Assembly: GCA_029204225.1 (NCBI GenBank)
Contig: CM055092.1
Coordinates: 12,588,476 to 12,652,475, forward strand
Source: Diphasiastrum complanatum
Taxonomy: Eukaryota; Streptophyta; Lycopodiopsida; Lycopodiales; Lycopodiaceae
Direction: 5' to 3'
Length of the DNA: 64,000 nt
The notes below the pieces were generated by a model. That model did not search any database and had not been told where the DNA came from. It saw only the letters and a list, made by a program, of their open reading frames with translations. Within the stretch, counting starts at the first letter, position 1, and every line of letters starts with the position of its first letter. The translations under genes and the position numbers were made by a program. Shown here piece after piece: positions 45,143-56,042 of this stretch.

Positions 45143-45413
45143 TGTTAGAAATTCATAAATCATAATATGGATGGACAGACTAGGATTTGCGAACCCAGGA
45201 CCTCCCTCATACCGGATGAGATGCTCTACCACTTAGCTATCTGCCCTGTTTGATAGTTCTCTCTAGAGTGTGGATTGATATTCCAACAGATTCCATTCAT
45301 AAGAATTTTCTCAAGTTGACCTAAGTGATAGAACCTTTGGAATAAGTCCAAATCATGCTTAGATACAAGAGAGAAAAAGTAGGAGCTATTTTTGGTAGTT
45401 TTTACATTGTTGA

Positions 45414-45791
45414 CATTAGGGGAGTTTTGAGCTCCAAGTGACCCTTTAAGAATTCGTGCAAGCTATAGATTAAATTATTAAAATATTAAAACACTAATAC
45501 TTTTGACTTGCCATAACTTTTTAATCATAGCTTAAAGGTATGTCACATAACATGTCATTGGAAAGCGCTTGTCGAGCGCTTTCCAATGCACCAAACTTTG
45601 CTAAATTCGGACTTACCACTAAAAAGTTATGCCATTTTTAGTGTGGAATCAAAATGTGGACTTAAAAAGTTACGTTACGTAGATTTTAAATTTGAGTGTT
45701 TTGATTGGTCCATGTGTAAGAAAAAATTGAGAAAAAAATATAAAAAGAATCTTTACAAACGGTCTTTTTTGGATTTAGAACTCCTCTAATG
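45414..45791. mobile_element. MITE, copy 2 (378 bp) inside the element D LTR
   Basis: CATTAGGGGAGTTTTGAGCT at the left and the inverse of CATTAGAGGAGTTCTAAATC at the right, with a central perfect palindrome GGAAAGCGCT-TGTCG-AGCGCTTTCC. The reverse complement matches 32454-32833. The solo LTR has the same site without it (GTTGAGGGATTTCC), so insertion is certain. A clear target duplication is not seen; at most 1-2 bp could be duplicated. Confidence 0.88.
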
Positions 45792-46250
45792 GGGATCTCC
45801 AAGATTCCAACCCTAACTTGGTAGGGATGAAAGATCCACCAAAATTAGCATTAGGGATAGGTTTAGGGCTACTCATACCTGCCCAAAACTGTGATGGATC
45901 ATGTATATATAGGTGATGATCTCTCACCAAAATCAATCAAGCAAATTTATGATTTTCCTCTCATATTGGTGCAATTCCTCTCTATGTTCATATTTCTTTG
46001 AATTCTTGTGATTTCTAATCATTATAGTATTGAATACAGGTCTGGTGTACAACGCTCAAACTATGATGGGAGGCCATACATTCACACGTGTGAAGGCTTC
46101 TTCAAGGATTTGGGCCATTTAGTGAGGTTCAAGCATAGATTTTTGATGGATTTTGATGGTGCAACTTGTGCTAACTTTATGCAATCATAATCTATTGTTT
46201 TCCTCATCATTTCAAGTGCTTTAGGATCCCTTTTTGTTGTAATTTTCACA

Positions 46251-46589
46251 TCACCTTCACGTGATGTTGAGCCATTGCCCACAACCAATGCACTATAGAA
46301 TGGATGATTGACACACTCCAACAAGCAAGATTAAAAAGACAAGTCATATCTGACATGGAATGGGAATTTGCAAAATGATGTGATTGGAAGTTTTGTCTAT
46401 TGTTTTTTTTTAATAGTAAAATACAATGTACTTGTACAATGATTGATTATTGTCTTAGTTATAGTTAATATGTTTTAGTATCGAAAGTATAGTGCAATGT
46501 GGGCATATGATCATCATCATCACGTCGAACGAGTTGATATGTTATGATTGTGGTGTGATGGCATCTTTCAATCAAGAAGTCGGAGTAGT
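46251..46589. other. No supportable gene
   Basis: A short spacer between the element D LTR and the CACTA fragment. I see nothing in it beyond a T9 run and short frames. Confidence 0.4.
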
Positions 46590-47302
46590 GCACGAGACCA
46601 AAGTCCAATTTCTGGAGAGCTTGAGTATGTAGGAACTCAACATATATATGAGGTGTGTTTCGGTGAAAATGGTAAATATTGATTGTTTGATGTGAACAAA
46701 ATCAATGATCAAGGGTCAAATGCACTCGTGAAAAGAGATTGTAGTGGATTTTTTGCTATCGATTCAACCAAGGAATTAAGCATGGAGTTTTGAGACACAT
46801 TGGTGTTGCCTCATCATTGTGAACGGGTGTGTTACATGAGTTTTACATTCATTTTTTCTCAATCATAATCAATATATTAAATATTGCACTATTTCATTAC
46901 AACTAACTATTGTGGACCTTAGTTCCATGTTGATAACAATTTTTTTTTAATGTAACATTGTTAAATGTGTAGGTATTTTTTCAACTGAATCGACTAAACA
47001 ACAAATGGTGGTATGTTGTTCAAGTTAAGTCACACACAGGACATGTATTTGAAAATGCTTACATTGAGAATGAAATGGAGGACTTGAATATTGACAACAC
47101 AAACTTGGTTGATGAGGACATAGAAATGTCTCCAAGTTTCTTAAATATTGTTGAAAATACTATAAATGAATCAGATGATTGTGACACAAATGACAATAAA
47201 AAGAGAGGGTCCGATTACTATTGTGATGTTGAAATTCATCTAAGTGGAGATGAGTTGCAAGATCTATTGGCTGATGAATTTGAATATTGTGATGATGAAT
47301 AA
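46590..47302 (+). pseudogene. CACTA transposon fragment, DUF4216 region, with intron
   Basis: From about 46600 the plus strand reads EYVGTQHIYEVCFGENGKYW and FDVNKINDQGSNALVKRDCS, as in DUF4216. An intron with GT at 46827 and AG at 46971-46972 joins ...HHCER to VFFQLNRLNNKWWYVVQVKS, the QVFYV...W.VV motif of this family. The tail to 47302 is acidic (ESDDCDTNDNK; LLADEFEYCDDE). There is one stop in the first exon. DUF4216 forms the C-terminal part of En/Spm-type proteins. The rest of the transposon is not here. Confidence 0.7.
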
Positions 47303-48084
47303 ACTATATATATATGTCATAACCATTTTTGTGATAAATGATAGTTTACATAATTATTTCATCTTTATATATTTTTGCATTTCTTAAGTTCATCTTGAGT
47401 TCTATCTGGCAATAACTTCGGATTCATTTTAAATCAAATGCTTTCAATCAAATCTATAGCTTATTAAAGAATTAGAAAAAATTGATTGAGCAAAGGAAAA
47501 CAATAAGTGAACAATTCCTCAATATATTAAAAATCTATAAAAGCAATATTTTCATATCCTCCTTCTGATCGAAACGACTTTTTTTTTTGAAATAAGAAAA
47601 AAGTTTTTGATATACACCTACTGGTTGTGATATTTCTTCTTTGCTGATTTGCTCAGTCCAAAATGTTGACAATGCAATTCACATAATCAAGTATGCACAA
47701 TAATGCAAATTATATATTCACATCGTCATCTTACTAATATCATGAAAAGAGCTCAAATAGAACATAAGGAATTATTCCTATAATTATGTCAAATGACAAA
47801 TTTGAAACAAAAACTAATGTATTTTCACTCATCTGTGCTTACTAAAATTTTCAAAAAACAATCAATTGTGAATTTGGAAGGGTGTTTACAAATTATTTTG
47901 ACTAGTAAGATTGTTTCAGTACACATTGATAATCACTCCATAATTTTCTAGAATATGAAACGATAATCATTCGTAACATATGACACTACTAGAGCAATCA
48001 AAATATTTGATATCTAAGTTAGCAAGCTATTAGTTTAATCTTAAAGAAAATCACGTATAGTGGACATTTTGAACATCACAGGTC
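47303..48084. other. No supportable gene
   Basis: AT-rich DNA after the CACTA fragment. I see no coding or repeat structure. Confidence 0.4.
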
Positions 48085-48215
48085 AATTGTGAACAAGAAT
48101 AATTGACCACTTGGAAAGCGAAGGATGGCAAAGCCATAGCCATCATATCTTTGAATCTAAAAGATTTGCAAATAACCCATCTAGCTAGTTGTTCCACTAC
48201 CAACTTATAAGCTTG
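48085..48215 (+). pseudogene. Small copia gag fragment
   Basis: The plus strand reads WKAKDGKAIAIISLNLKDLQ, then ITHLASCSTTNL. This corresponds to WEAKDGKALAIVFLNLKDTQ of the gag fragment at 26906-27280. Only about 40 codons are left, with stops on both sides. Confidence 0.6.
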
Positions 48216-48349
48216 ATTTTTCATCGGAATGGATAATCCTTCTATCCATGGTAGAGACAAGGTGTCATTTATGACAAAGGACATAGGACCAAGATGATAC
48301 CAAAATGCACTACCATATTAGTTTTTATATTTCAACTTGCTTAAGATAT

Positions 48350-49459
48350 TATTTTCTGACAAAACATTTCTTCTTTGCTGAGAAAAGTATTACGATAAGG
48401 GACATACCAAACAAAAAACTTGCATAGCCAAATTGCCAAATACAAGTTTGTAAAAAAAAACAATGACAAACTTGTTTTGGAGTTGTTACTTGGATCATTG
48501 TGTTCATGAATTTGGTACATCAAGGAATGTATTCATCTACTTAAAACACATCAAAAAGCAATATGGCAGGAAGGCACAAGGCCTCCCAAGTCTTTGAGCT
48601 TTTGAGTAGTCAACTATAGTTCTTAGAGCTTTCTAGTCAGCCACCATTCTACCATCTCTCACATTGGTCTTAAGTGGAACTTGATATTCGTTAATACTAT
48701 AGTCTATTAAATTAGAGTAGCAGAGTCTTGCTACCATAACTATGCTCTAGTGGCTTGGTACTTTGGTCCACTCTTGGTGATCTAGCTGAATAATCTTCAT
48801 AAACAACATGCTAGAATCATAATACATCTTTCAAGGGAACACTTATCAGCTAATACTAGATTTAAATTCATTTGCTAAATGAGTTATTTGATAAATTTTC
48901 TAGCCGTTTCTATCCTCAAGGATAATGACTGAAATCTTCAATGATCTACAATTATAGCTGGAGTGTAGGATAGAAACTATTGTGTCAAGAAATGCTCATG
49001 AAGAATGAAAGAACCTAAAGTAATGATAGAAAATGACATTTAAAAGTAATCATAGTACACCTAGAATTTTAGAAATCCATTTAGAATTGTGAGTGCTGAT
49101 TCTCTGTACAATGTGTAGCCAATTAAAATATTCAAGGACATATTTCACTATAAAAGAGATGGTACTAGTTGCATACTTTACAACCTAGTATTTGTATTGA
49201 TTTTCAAATTCAAATCTTACAACTGAAATATATCATGTATAGAAAATTTGAATATAACTAATTTTTCTACTTATAACCCTATCATTGTTGAAATAGATTG
49301 CTCATGCCGTCAATGATTGTGTTCAACTATTTAAAAGAATCATGAATTCTGAGCATTCCCATTGTGGGCACCACTTCTTGGAGCATTATAAAAACAATTT
49401 GTTGCAATACTATTTCCAATGCCATTTGCTAGATCACTTGAATGCAACCCTTCCAAGTT
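48350..49459. other. Intergenic DNA downstream of the b561 gene
   Basis: No gene or clear repeat. The part next to 49459 will contain the 3' UTR of the DOMON-b561 gene; I could not fix a poly(A) signal. Confidence 0.4.
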
Positions 49460-51919
49460 TCAGGTGGACTTGATCCTATGGAAGTAAGCTACCCATGTTA
49501 TGATTTCCAAGATCACACTTACAGCTCCCAAGGCAATTAAAATGCCAACATAAACATGGCGCCAATACCTCTTAGGCTGTAGAATATGAATGCCTTCAAA
49601 TATGTTCACTATTGCCAAAATGATTGTTGTGTAACCTAGTGTATGGTGATAGACATTCCAAGACCCTCTGACCTTGTGATATTTTTTAGGGCGCACGAGT
49701 AGAGCAAGAACCTAAGTTGCAAAGCCCACATTAAAAAGACATCAATAAAAGGGGATCAAGCCAACACAACTACTAGATAGTTTGTAAACCTTGCATGGTT
49801 AATGAGAAAAACATGAACATCACTATTTTCAGAAAATGCAATGGTTATGACAAACTAGCAAATCCTAATACATATTATCTATTATCTCTATCTAGTCCAT
49901 ACAGGTTTCATCTTTTAAATGTTTTAGACAGTTTTGACCAGCTCAGAGATGATAAATTTCCCAGAACAAAAACAAAGTTTAGCTGAAGGAAATAAAAAAA
50001 TACCACCACCTCTTGAAAGGTTAGCTGGAGGAGGATATTAGAATAGTACCACAACATCTTTAAATTTTTTGTCTTGCAAATGGGAAACTATGAGCTATTT
50101 GATTCTGATTTGAGAGTTGAGGAAACCTGTAAGGTTGCAAATGTGAATATAGTGATACCGATGTTGCGATGCTTATGGTAAACAACTCCCTTTGAAAATT
50201 TCCCAAGCCGGAGCCCAGTAGCCCAACCGGCAACTCCAATAATGTAACGTCCACTTTGACAAAAAACATGTATGTAGAACCATGCAGGATCTACCACTTC
50301 GAAAGGGCGAAGATAACGTGCAGCCATGACCCCCAGTGGAAGTAAAGTTCCCCATCCAACAGCGTTGATAATGCCATGCCTCTGCAAAGTAGCAATAAGG
50401 AAATCAAATTCTTTTGTGAGTTTCCAAATAAATAGCATATCAGGACATTTACTATTTCTACATAACTAGTCACGCCTACCATGAGGTTATAGTTAGGAAA
50501 CCACAATCGAACGACAGACACTCAACTTCGTAAAGAGACAAGTGAGAACCATGTGGTATACAGAGAGGGTTGTCCAACTGGAAGCGGGATTCATACATAA
50601 TTCTCCAATGATCAAGAATGGCAACTTCTCCGATATTGCAATTTATTAAAGTAAATATCATCTAAGTGACATATATATGTGAGCACTCTTATTATATAAC
50701 TAGTTATATCATTGTGTGGGTTCCCAAACGGTGCAACCCTTCTGTCACAGTCTCTCTCACACAGTATGTAGAGGCGATGCCTCATTCACGCATATCATTA
50801 ATACAGTATGTAGTTAGAGTATCTTGATCTCTCTCTATTCTGACGGTTGCTGAAGCAATGGAGCGAAATAATCTAGTTATGCAAAACAGGGTATTCGGAA
50901 GCGGTTTCCTTTTCTCGGAAAACCAATACAGTTGCCTTCTAACAAGACCCTTATTGCATTAGATCTAAGTTCCTCTAAGTATGAAAATAAAGACAAAAAT
51001 ATTGTGACATGACTAGGACGTTTGCTGTTAAATTAAGTTCAATATGAATAAGATAACGTCGTAACTGCTCTAAGCTTCTTGCAACAAAAGACTGCAACTT
51101 CGTTTGTTACTTTACTAAAATCATAGTAAACATCAAACCCGGTGAAAGAAATTCTATAGACAGACAAAAACACTCATGTACTCTCCAATTCTTCTACCTG
51201 GTAAACACAGCGCTTATATGGCTACCTGTCAGATACATTGTACAGACAAACTGAAGGAAGTTGTGGCTTTCGAGTTCAGATGTACTTACATTCTTAAGCT
51301 GTTGATAAGGTGCTTCGACAATCGTGACAGTCCCACTGACCATATTTATCCGAAGAGAACCTTGATCAGTAAAAGCATGAGGCTGTGGCTTGAATTGAGT
51401 CATTCCAGCGCCTCTGTACCAGACGTGGTTCAGAATCGTCTGGTTAGGCTGAAGCTGCACCACAGCAAAGATTTTCATACCATCGCCAGCTACCTCCACA
51501 GCGCGATCTAACACTGTAAGATTGATTGGACTACAAGCCGGAAGAGTACCAGCAAGGGTGCCTTGGGTCAATTTGTATGTTAGTAGATTGCTGCCATTGG
51601 ATGCCGTGAACGCGATCAAAGCATCTGTTCCAATCATGACCGGAGCAGGACCGAAATTGATCCCCCATCCCACCCATCCAGAGGCAGATGATGCAGAACC
51701 AGAGAAGAGGACTTCTAAGGTGTTGTTTTGTGGAAATAAAGACCAAGCAAGAGAAGCTCCTAGACTCCCAAGGTCTCGACATGTACTGAAAAACTTTTGG
51801 CTCTGATTGAAAGCAAGAGATTGCGCACAGGATTGTGCCAAAGATGGTGCACAAACAATTGCTGAAAAAAAGCAACAAAAAGGGAAGAATGCAGCAGTTC
51901 GCCCAGAGAAATTATCCAT
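49460..51919 (-). CDS. DOMON and cytochrome b561 domain-containing protein (AIR12/CYBDOM type)
   Basis: Three minus-strand exons (51919-51290, 50381-50127, 49711-49460) with phase-0 GT-AG introns of 908 and 415 bp encode 378 residues. The first ATG of the frame is 51919, followed by a signal peptide (hydrophobic FFPFCCFF, likely cut after SLA-QS). Residues about 30-195 form the AIR12-type DOMON (DUF568), with GWVGWGINF, a likely haem Met in PVMIGTDAL and a likely haem His in NHVWYRG. Exons 2-3 give five membrane helices of cytochrome b561, with haem-ligand His candidates in RHG (212), IHVF (248), HRNIG (281) and YHH (317-318). The family moves electrons across the plasma membrane from cytosolic ascorbate to apoplastic acceptors. 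No stop or missing ligand is seen, so the gene is probably functional. A CACGTG (51934-51939) lies just upstream of the start. Confidence 0.92.
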
Positions 51920-53685
51920 CCAAAAGTGCAATTCACGTGGAATAAATACTTAAATGAATTACACCAGCAGCAGCAGACATAACAGAGAACATTCATCACA
52001 AGTACCAGCCAAATAATTCTTAGTCGAGCACTTTGACAGAAACGGCTTCAAATGCCTGCGTGAGCAGAAGTTTTTGTCTGAATGATATATTTTGGAATTC
52101 CAATTGTCAAATAAGTCCAAAAATCAAGAGAAAAAAAAAACACACAAGTGCAAAAATGACAGGCAGCGAATGAATGCAGTCAGTTGTCTAGCAGTTACAA
52201 GATCAAATGAAATACGAACAAGAACATCACAAAACACAAAAGTAACGTTACGAATTTAAGCATCACAAGTTACAACCGCTAGACAACCATGAAGCTCAAA
52301 AATCAGGAAATTGAGAAGCAGTTGCAAACCAAAATTGAAGCCACGGATGCACATGACAGCCATACCTTCTATGGCAGACCTCAGTTGCAGCAGCAGCAGC
52401 AGCATTAAATTGCTACGATCGAGTTCCTTCTCACTCCATCACTGCGCTGCTGGATTGGCGATGGAGGGCAACAAACGTTTGCGATCATCGAGGCCCCCAT
52501 GAATAACTAGAAAAGGACATAAATGAGCCACTAACCACCGTCGGATTGTTGGCACGTGGCTCGCTTGGACCTTGTCCAAGTCGTGTGTAACGATCTTAAC
52601 GATTGAAGATCTTAGTACTCTTCATCCTTACAATAGGGGCATTATCTACTAAAAGGAGCACTTTGCTTAACATTGGTCCATAAGTTGTCATGAAGAGCCA
52701 CTTTAATGAAATGTTGCATTGCCGTTTCTCTTTGAGGAGGGCTCCTAGATGTGATAACAAGGGCCTCTCCTAAATGCACACAGTTTTTAAGAGATGGTGC
52801 CTATGTGAATGTAAGGTAGCCAAATCTGAATGTAAAATGTGCTCCTCACAACGGACCACATCCTATATTGTTCATGAGGAAGAAAAATACGGAAGTAGAC
52901 ACCCTCACAACTCTCATGGATCGGCTATGCTACATCTCATATCCCTCGTCCTCATTTATGCTTTATAGTCCATAATGTTTGTCGTTTGAAATCTTGCATT
53001 GATCAAAGTTCAATTGAGTAAGAGAACCATCACTACCTAGGGCATAATAAAAGAACCTCATTTTTTATTACAAATTTGATTCACTCAACATACAAGCCAT
53101 CACAAATGGAATGTAATGGATAGAATCATTGATGAAATCATGAACATAAATTGCTCTCTTGTGCAACCCACATATTTAAGCTCTAAGCGAAGCTTTTGCA
53201 ATGCGAAATTAAGTCATGGACCATACTTTTGGGACTAATTCAAGGCCTATACTAGGCCTTGTGCCATATGCATGATTAATTTACTAATAAGATTTTCATG
53301 ACACAAAAAATGCTCAAAAATGTGGGTTTGTTGGCACACTTTAGGATTAAAATGGCTCATCATCTCTTCTTGTTGTTACTATGACTTGACGAGAGGACTT
53401 GCATTATAACCCTACAATCAACCTCTAAACACACAATATCTAGTCATAATCTTTGTCCTACAAATGTGTGCTCAAATTTAGAGTGCCCTTGAAAATAGTT
53501 GGAAAATGAAAATACAACATATTGCAATTAAAATGATGAAAATTGAAACCTATTTTCATGCTCAAACTCAAATAGTGGAGACATGTCATTTTTAAAAAAT
53601 CATCACATAGCTTATTGTTATCGTGTCAAAGCCACACAAAACAATAGGGTCATGAAAAAAAAATAGGGGCCTCTTTTTTTCCCTA
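51920..53685. other. Upstream region of the b561 gene and intergenic DNA
   Basis: The first 600 bp would hold the 5' UTR and promoter of the minus-strand gene and include a (GCA)n tract near 52390-52406. I see no convincing TATA box. The rest (52.5-53.7 kb) has no supportable gene or repeat. Confidence 0.45.
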
Positions 53686-53689
53686 CCAA

Positions 53690-54110
53690 GGTAGGAAACC
53701 TTTTCAAATCTAATACGTTGTTGTAATGTGTGACAAGTTAGAGTAGAACTCAGTGACCTTTAGGAAAAGCAAAAGGATACTAACAAATTCACAACTCAGT
53801 AGTCCTAAACATATTCTTGCCGTTTGCCAAGTGCAAGAACCTTCCTACTTTTATCAAGAATGTTGCAACAATCTAATTCAAACTTGACCCTTTGTCGTAG
53901 ATCTATTGTCCCACTTATTGACAATAAATTTTTGGACAAATCAGGAATATGGAGTACATTTGGAATGAGTTTAGGTGCACAAATTTCCTTGTGCAATAAG
54001 GCCTATACTGCTAAAGTCATTCTTTGTGACTAGTCAAATGATGAGTTACTCCAGAGTCAAGATATGAATAATTGTCATCTTGTGTATCTTCATGTTTTGT
54101 CTAAATAAAT
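53690..54110 (-). pseudogene. copia protease fragment (element H)
   Basis: The minus strand reads DSGVTHHLTSHKE (about 54055-54015), the copia protease active site. After a stop come LIPNVLHIPDLSKNLLSISG, then VKFELDCCNILDKSRKVLA (53996-53805). This is the protease to GAG-pre-integrase region. Downstream pol is absent. Confidence 0.8.
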
Positions 54111-54240
54111 CTTGATCCTCTTCTTAAACTTGATATCATCTTTGTGTCTCGTAAGGCACAGTGATAGGGTCTACATTGCAAGAGAACAACAAGAGAGCCA
54201 CAAATACATCATATAGAAATAGTGGATATGATAACATTAA

Positions 54241-54690
54241 CTAGACCTGCATCATGTGAAGGAGCAGGCGCCGAATGATCATGAGTACTAGGTCGTGGCA
54301 CTGCTGATGAGGTAGTGGTTGGCTCACAAGAAACATGAACATTTGACATCCTCCCAGTGCCTTGTGATCCATGTCCACGCCCACGAATAGGGTCATTTCT
54401 GAAATTTCTCTGAAGAAGTTACTGTATAAATACCATTCATAGAAATTAGGAATATCAACATCAAATTGTCTCTTTAAAACATTGAGGATAGATATAAAAA
54501 ATGAAAAACTATAATTTGAAAATAAAGTGAACTTAATTATTTGCTGGGCTTTGTGAGCCACTGCTAGACTTTTCTTGCGATCTAGGGGAGGTGCCTCTGG
54601 TGGCCGACGTGGTCGATCATCCGACGAAACCATTTCTACATCCATAGCAAAAAATACATTACTAACCATAAAAACCATGATTATTAACAA
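54241..54690 (-). pseudogene. Probable copia gag remnant of element H
   Basis: In a shifted minus-strand frame, 54440-54240 gives NDPIRGRGHGSQGTGRMSNV and a Ser/Thr/Pro-rich stretch, like the basic linker at the end of some copia gags. It precedes the protease fragment in sense. The 149-codon open frame here is mostly in another register. No zinc knuckle is seen. Confidence 0.4.
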
Positions 54691-54708
54691 ATGACGTGAA
54701 GCAACAAT

Positions 54709-54846
54709 TGTTGAAAATGGAAAATCATCTATCTTGACTTTTGGCTACGATAAAGTTTTTCTACATGTATGTAATGTTCCATATTGAAAATGCCAAATTT
54801 GTCCTAGAGGAAACTCGAGCTACATGGTAGATGAATGCTAGCTCTA
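54709..54846 (+). repeat. 5' LTR of element G (deleted)
   Basis: Matches 57836-57955 and then 58237-58255 of the 3' LTR. The intervening 281 bp are missing, with a short GTAGAT-like microhomology at the join. After CTCTAC the sequence passes directly into gag coding DNA. Confidence 0.9.
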
Positions 54847-54848
54847 CT

Positions 54849-56042
54849 TAATGGCTTAAAAGAAGACTATGATAATCATAAAGGAAGAGTTGCCCAATTT
54901 GGAGACTCTTCAAGGAATTCTTATATCTGAAGAAGCAAGGCAAAGTTACAAACTTTCAAGGATGAACATACTCGAGCAAATTGGAAGTGACAAAGCTCTC
55001 TTTGTCAAGGAAAAGCATAAATGGAGGAGCAAGAATCATTATTCTCAAAGCCTTCAACAAAAACAAAGCAAAGGACAATAATCAAGATGGAGAAGAAGAT
55101 GAAACAACTCATCCTTCTACTTCGAAGACAAAGAAGAAGAAAGTAAAGTGTTTCTTTTGTGGCAAAAAGGGGCACTATGCCTCTAATTGCTTCAAAAAGA
55201 AAAATCAACTCAAACAAGCAAATCTCTCTAATGAGAAAGAAGAAGATTATATAGCAAGTGATGGTGAGGGATCTCTCATGGTCTCAAGTTTTTCTTCAAC
55301 ACCTTTCAAGAAGGATGGAGCATGGTACATCGACAATGGTGCTTCATCACATATGTGTTGCTCTAAGAAATCTTTTGATTTACTTGTACCTTATGAAGGA
55401 TCTATAAGAATTATTTATACTGCAAATGATCATGAGTGCTCTATTGAAAGAATTGGCAATATTCCTTTGAGACTTGCTTCTTCTAAAGTTCTACCACTTT
55501 CAAATGTTCTTTCTGCTCCAAAGCTTACTAAGAACTTGATAAGTGTTGGAAAACTACTTGATTGTGGTTGTGATGTAAAATTCAATGTCAATACTTGCAT
55601 TATAAAGAAAGATGATGAGGTCCTAGCTCATGGATCTAGATATGGTGGCATCTTCAAGTTGAATCCTTTTGAAAATGCAAATTTTTGTGAAATTGCTCTT
55701 ATTTCTAAGGAGGAGATGTGGCATTGGAGATTGGGACATCCCAATTTCAAATCTATGCTTTCTATGATCAAGAATGATAAGGCTATTGGCCTACCAAGAT
55801 CACTTTCCAAAGATATCAAGCCATGTAAGGCTTGTGCTATTGCAAAATCACATAGAAAGCCATATCAAAGGTCTTCTATCAAGACTACTCATCCATTGCA
55901 ATTAACACACTCGGATGTTCATTTTTCTTCCTCAAAAAGTATTGGTGGTGCAACTTGTTTTGTTACCTTCGTTGATGATTTCACAAGATATCTTGGCTAT
56001 ACCTTCTTTCTTCAAAGTCTATGGTGTTTGATAACTTCCTAG
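54849..56042 (+). pseudogene. gag, protease and first half of integrase (element G)
   Basis: Frame 54869-55081 has the gag helix EELPNLETLQGILISEEARQ. A frameshift then leads into 54981-56042 (353 codons) with a CCHC knuckle CFFCGKKGHYASNC and a protease motif WYIDNGASSHM. The latter has Asn where Ser/Thr is usual, which should impair catalysis. GAG-pre-integrase follows with WHWRLGHPNF and CKACAIAKSHRKPY, then the first integrase Asp (THSDVHFSSS) and FVDDFTRY. A frameshift at about 56020 truncates the frame. Confidence 0.9.

Larger units (their letters stand above)
44888..45288 (-). mobile_element. TRIM (miniature LTR retrotransposon) with tRNA-like LTRs
   Basis: Two direct repeats (45288-45143 and 45034-44888, about 146 bp, TGTTGGAATATC...AACA on the minus strand) enclose a 108-bp interior. 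The interior begins with the PBS TGATATCAGAGCC and ends with a G7 run as PPT. There is no ORF. A further LTR copy at 44572-44714 and the sequence between come from a tandem duplication. The cluster is bracketed by GATTC (44567-44571 and 45289-45293), and the uninterrupted site GATTCCATTC is present in the solo LTR. This proves a 5-bp target duplication. Confidence 0.9.
44466..46250 (+). repeat. 3' LTR of element D, interrupted by nested insertions
   Basis: Starts TGTTAAAAATTCAC after the PPT and ends TAATTTTCACA. After removing the TRIM cluster (44572-45293) and the MITE (45414-45791), about 685 bp remain. That agrees with the solo LTR at 40332-41322 without its duplication (about 673 bp). 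A tandem duplication of about 317 bp repeats the PPT and LTR start at 44783. The palindrome TTCACACGTGTGAA lies at 46081-46094. Confidence 0.9.

Noticed and set aside
50060-50661. Several overlapping ORFs in the b561 gene
   Set aside because: Shadows of exon 2 in other frames or read-through into introns; the four-His b561 frame with GT-AG sites explains the region.
52311-52502. 63-codon Ser-rich ORF upstream of the b561 gene
   Set aside because: Short, driven by a (GCA)n tract, antisense to the likely 5' UTR, with no domain.
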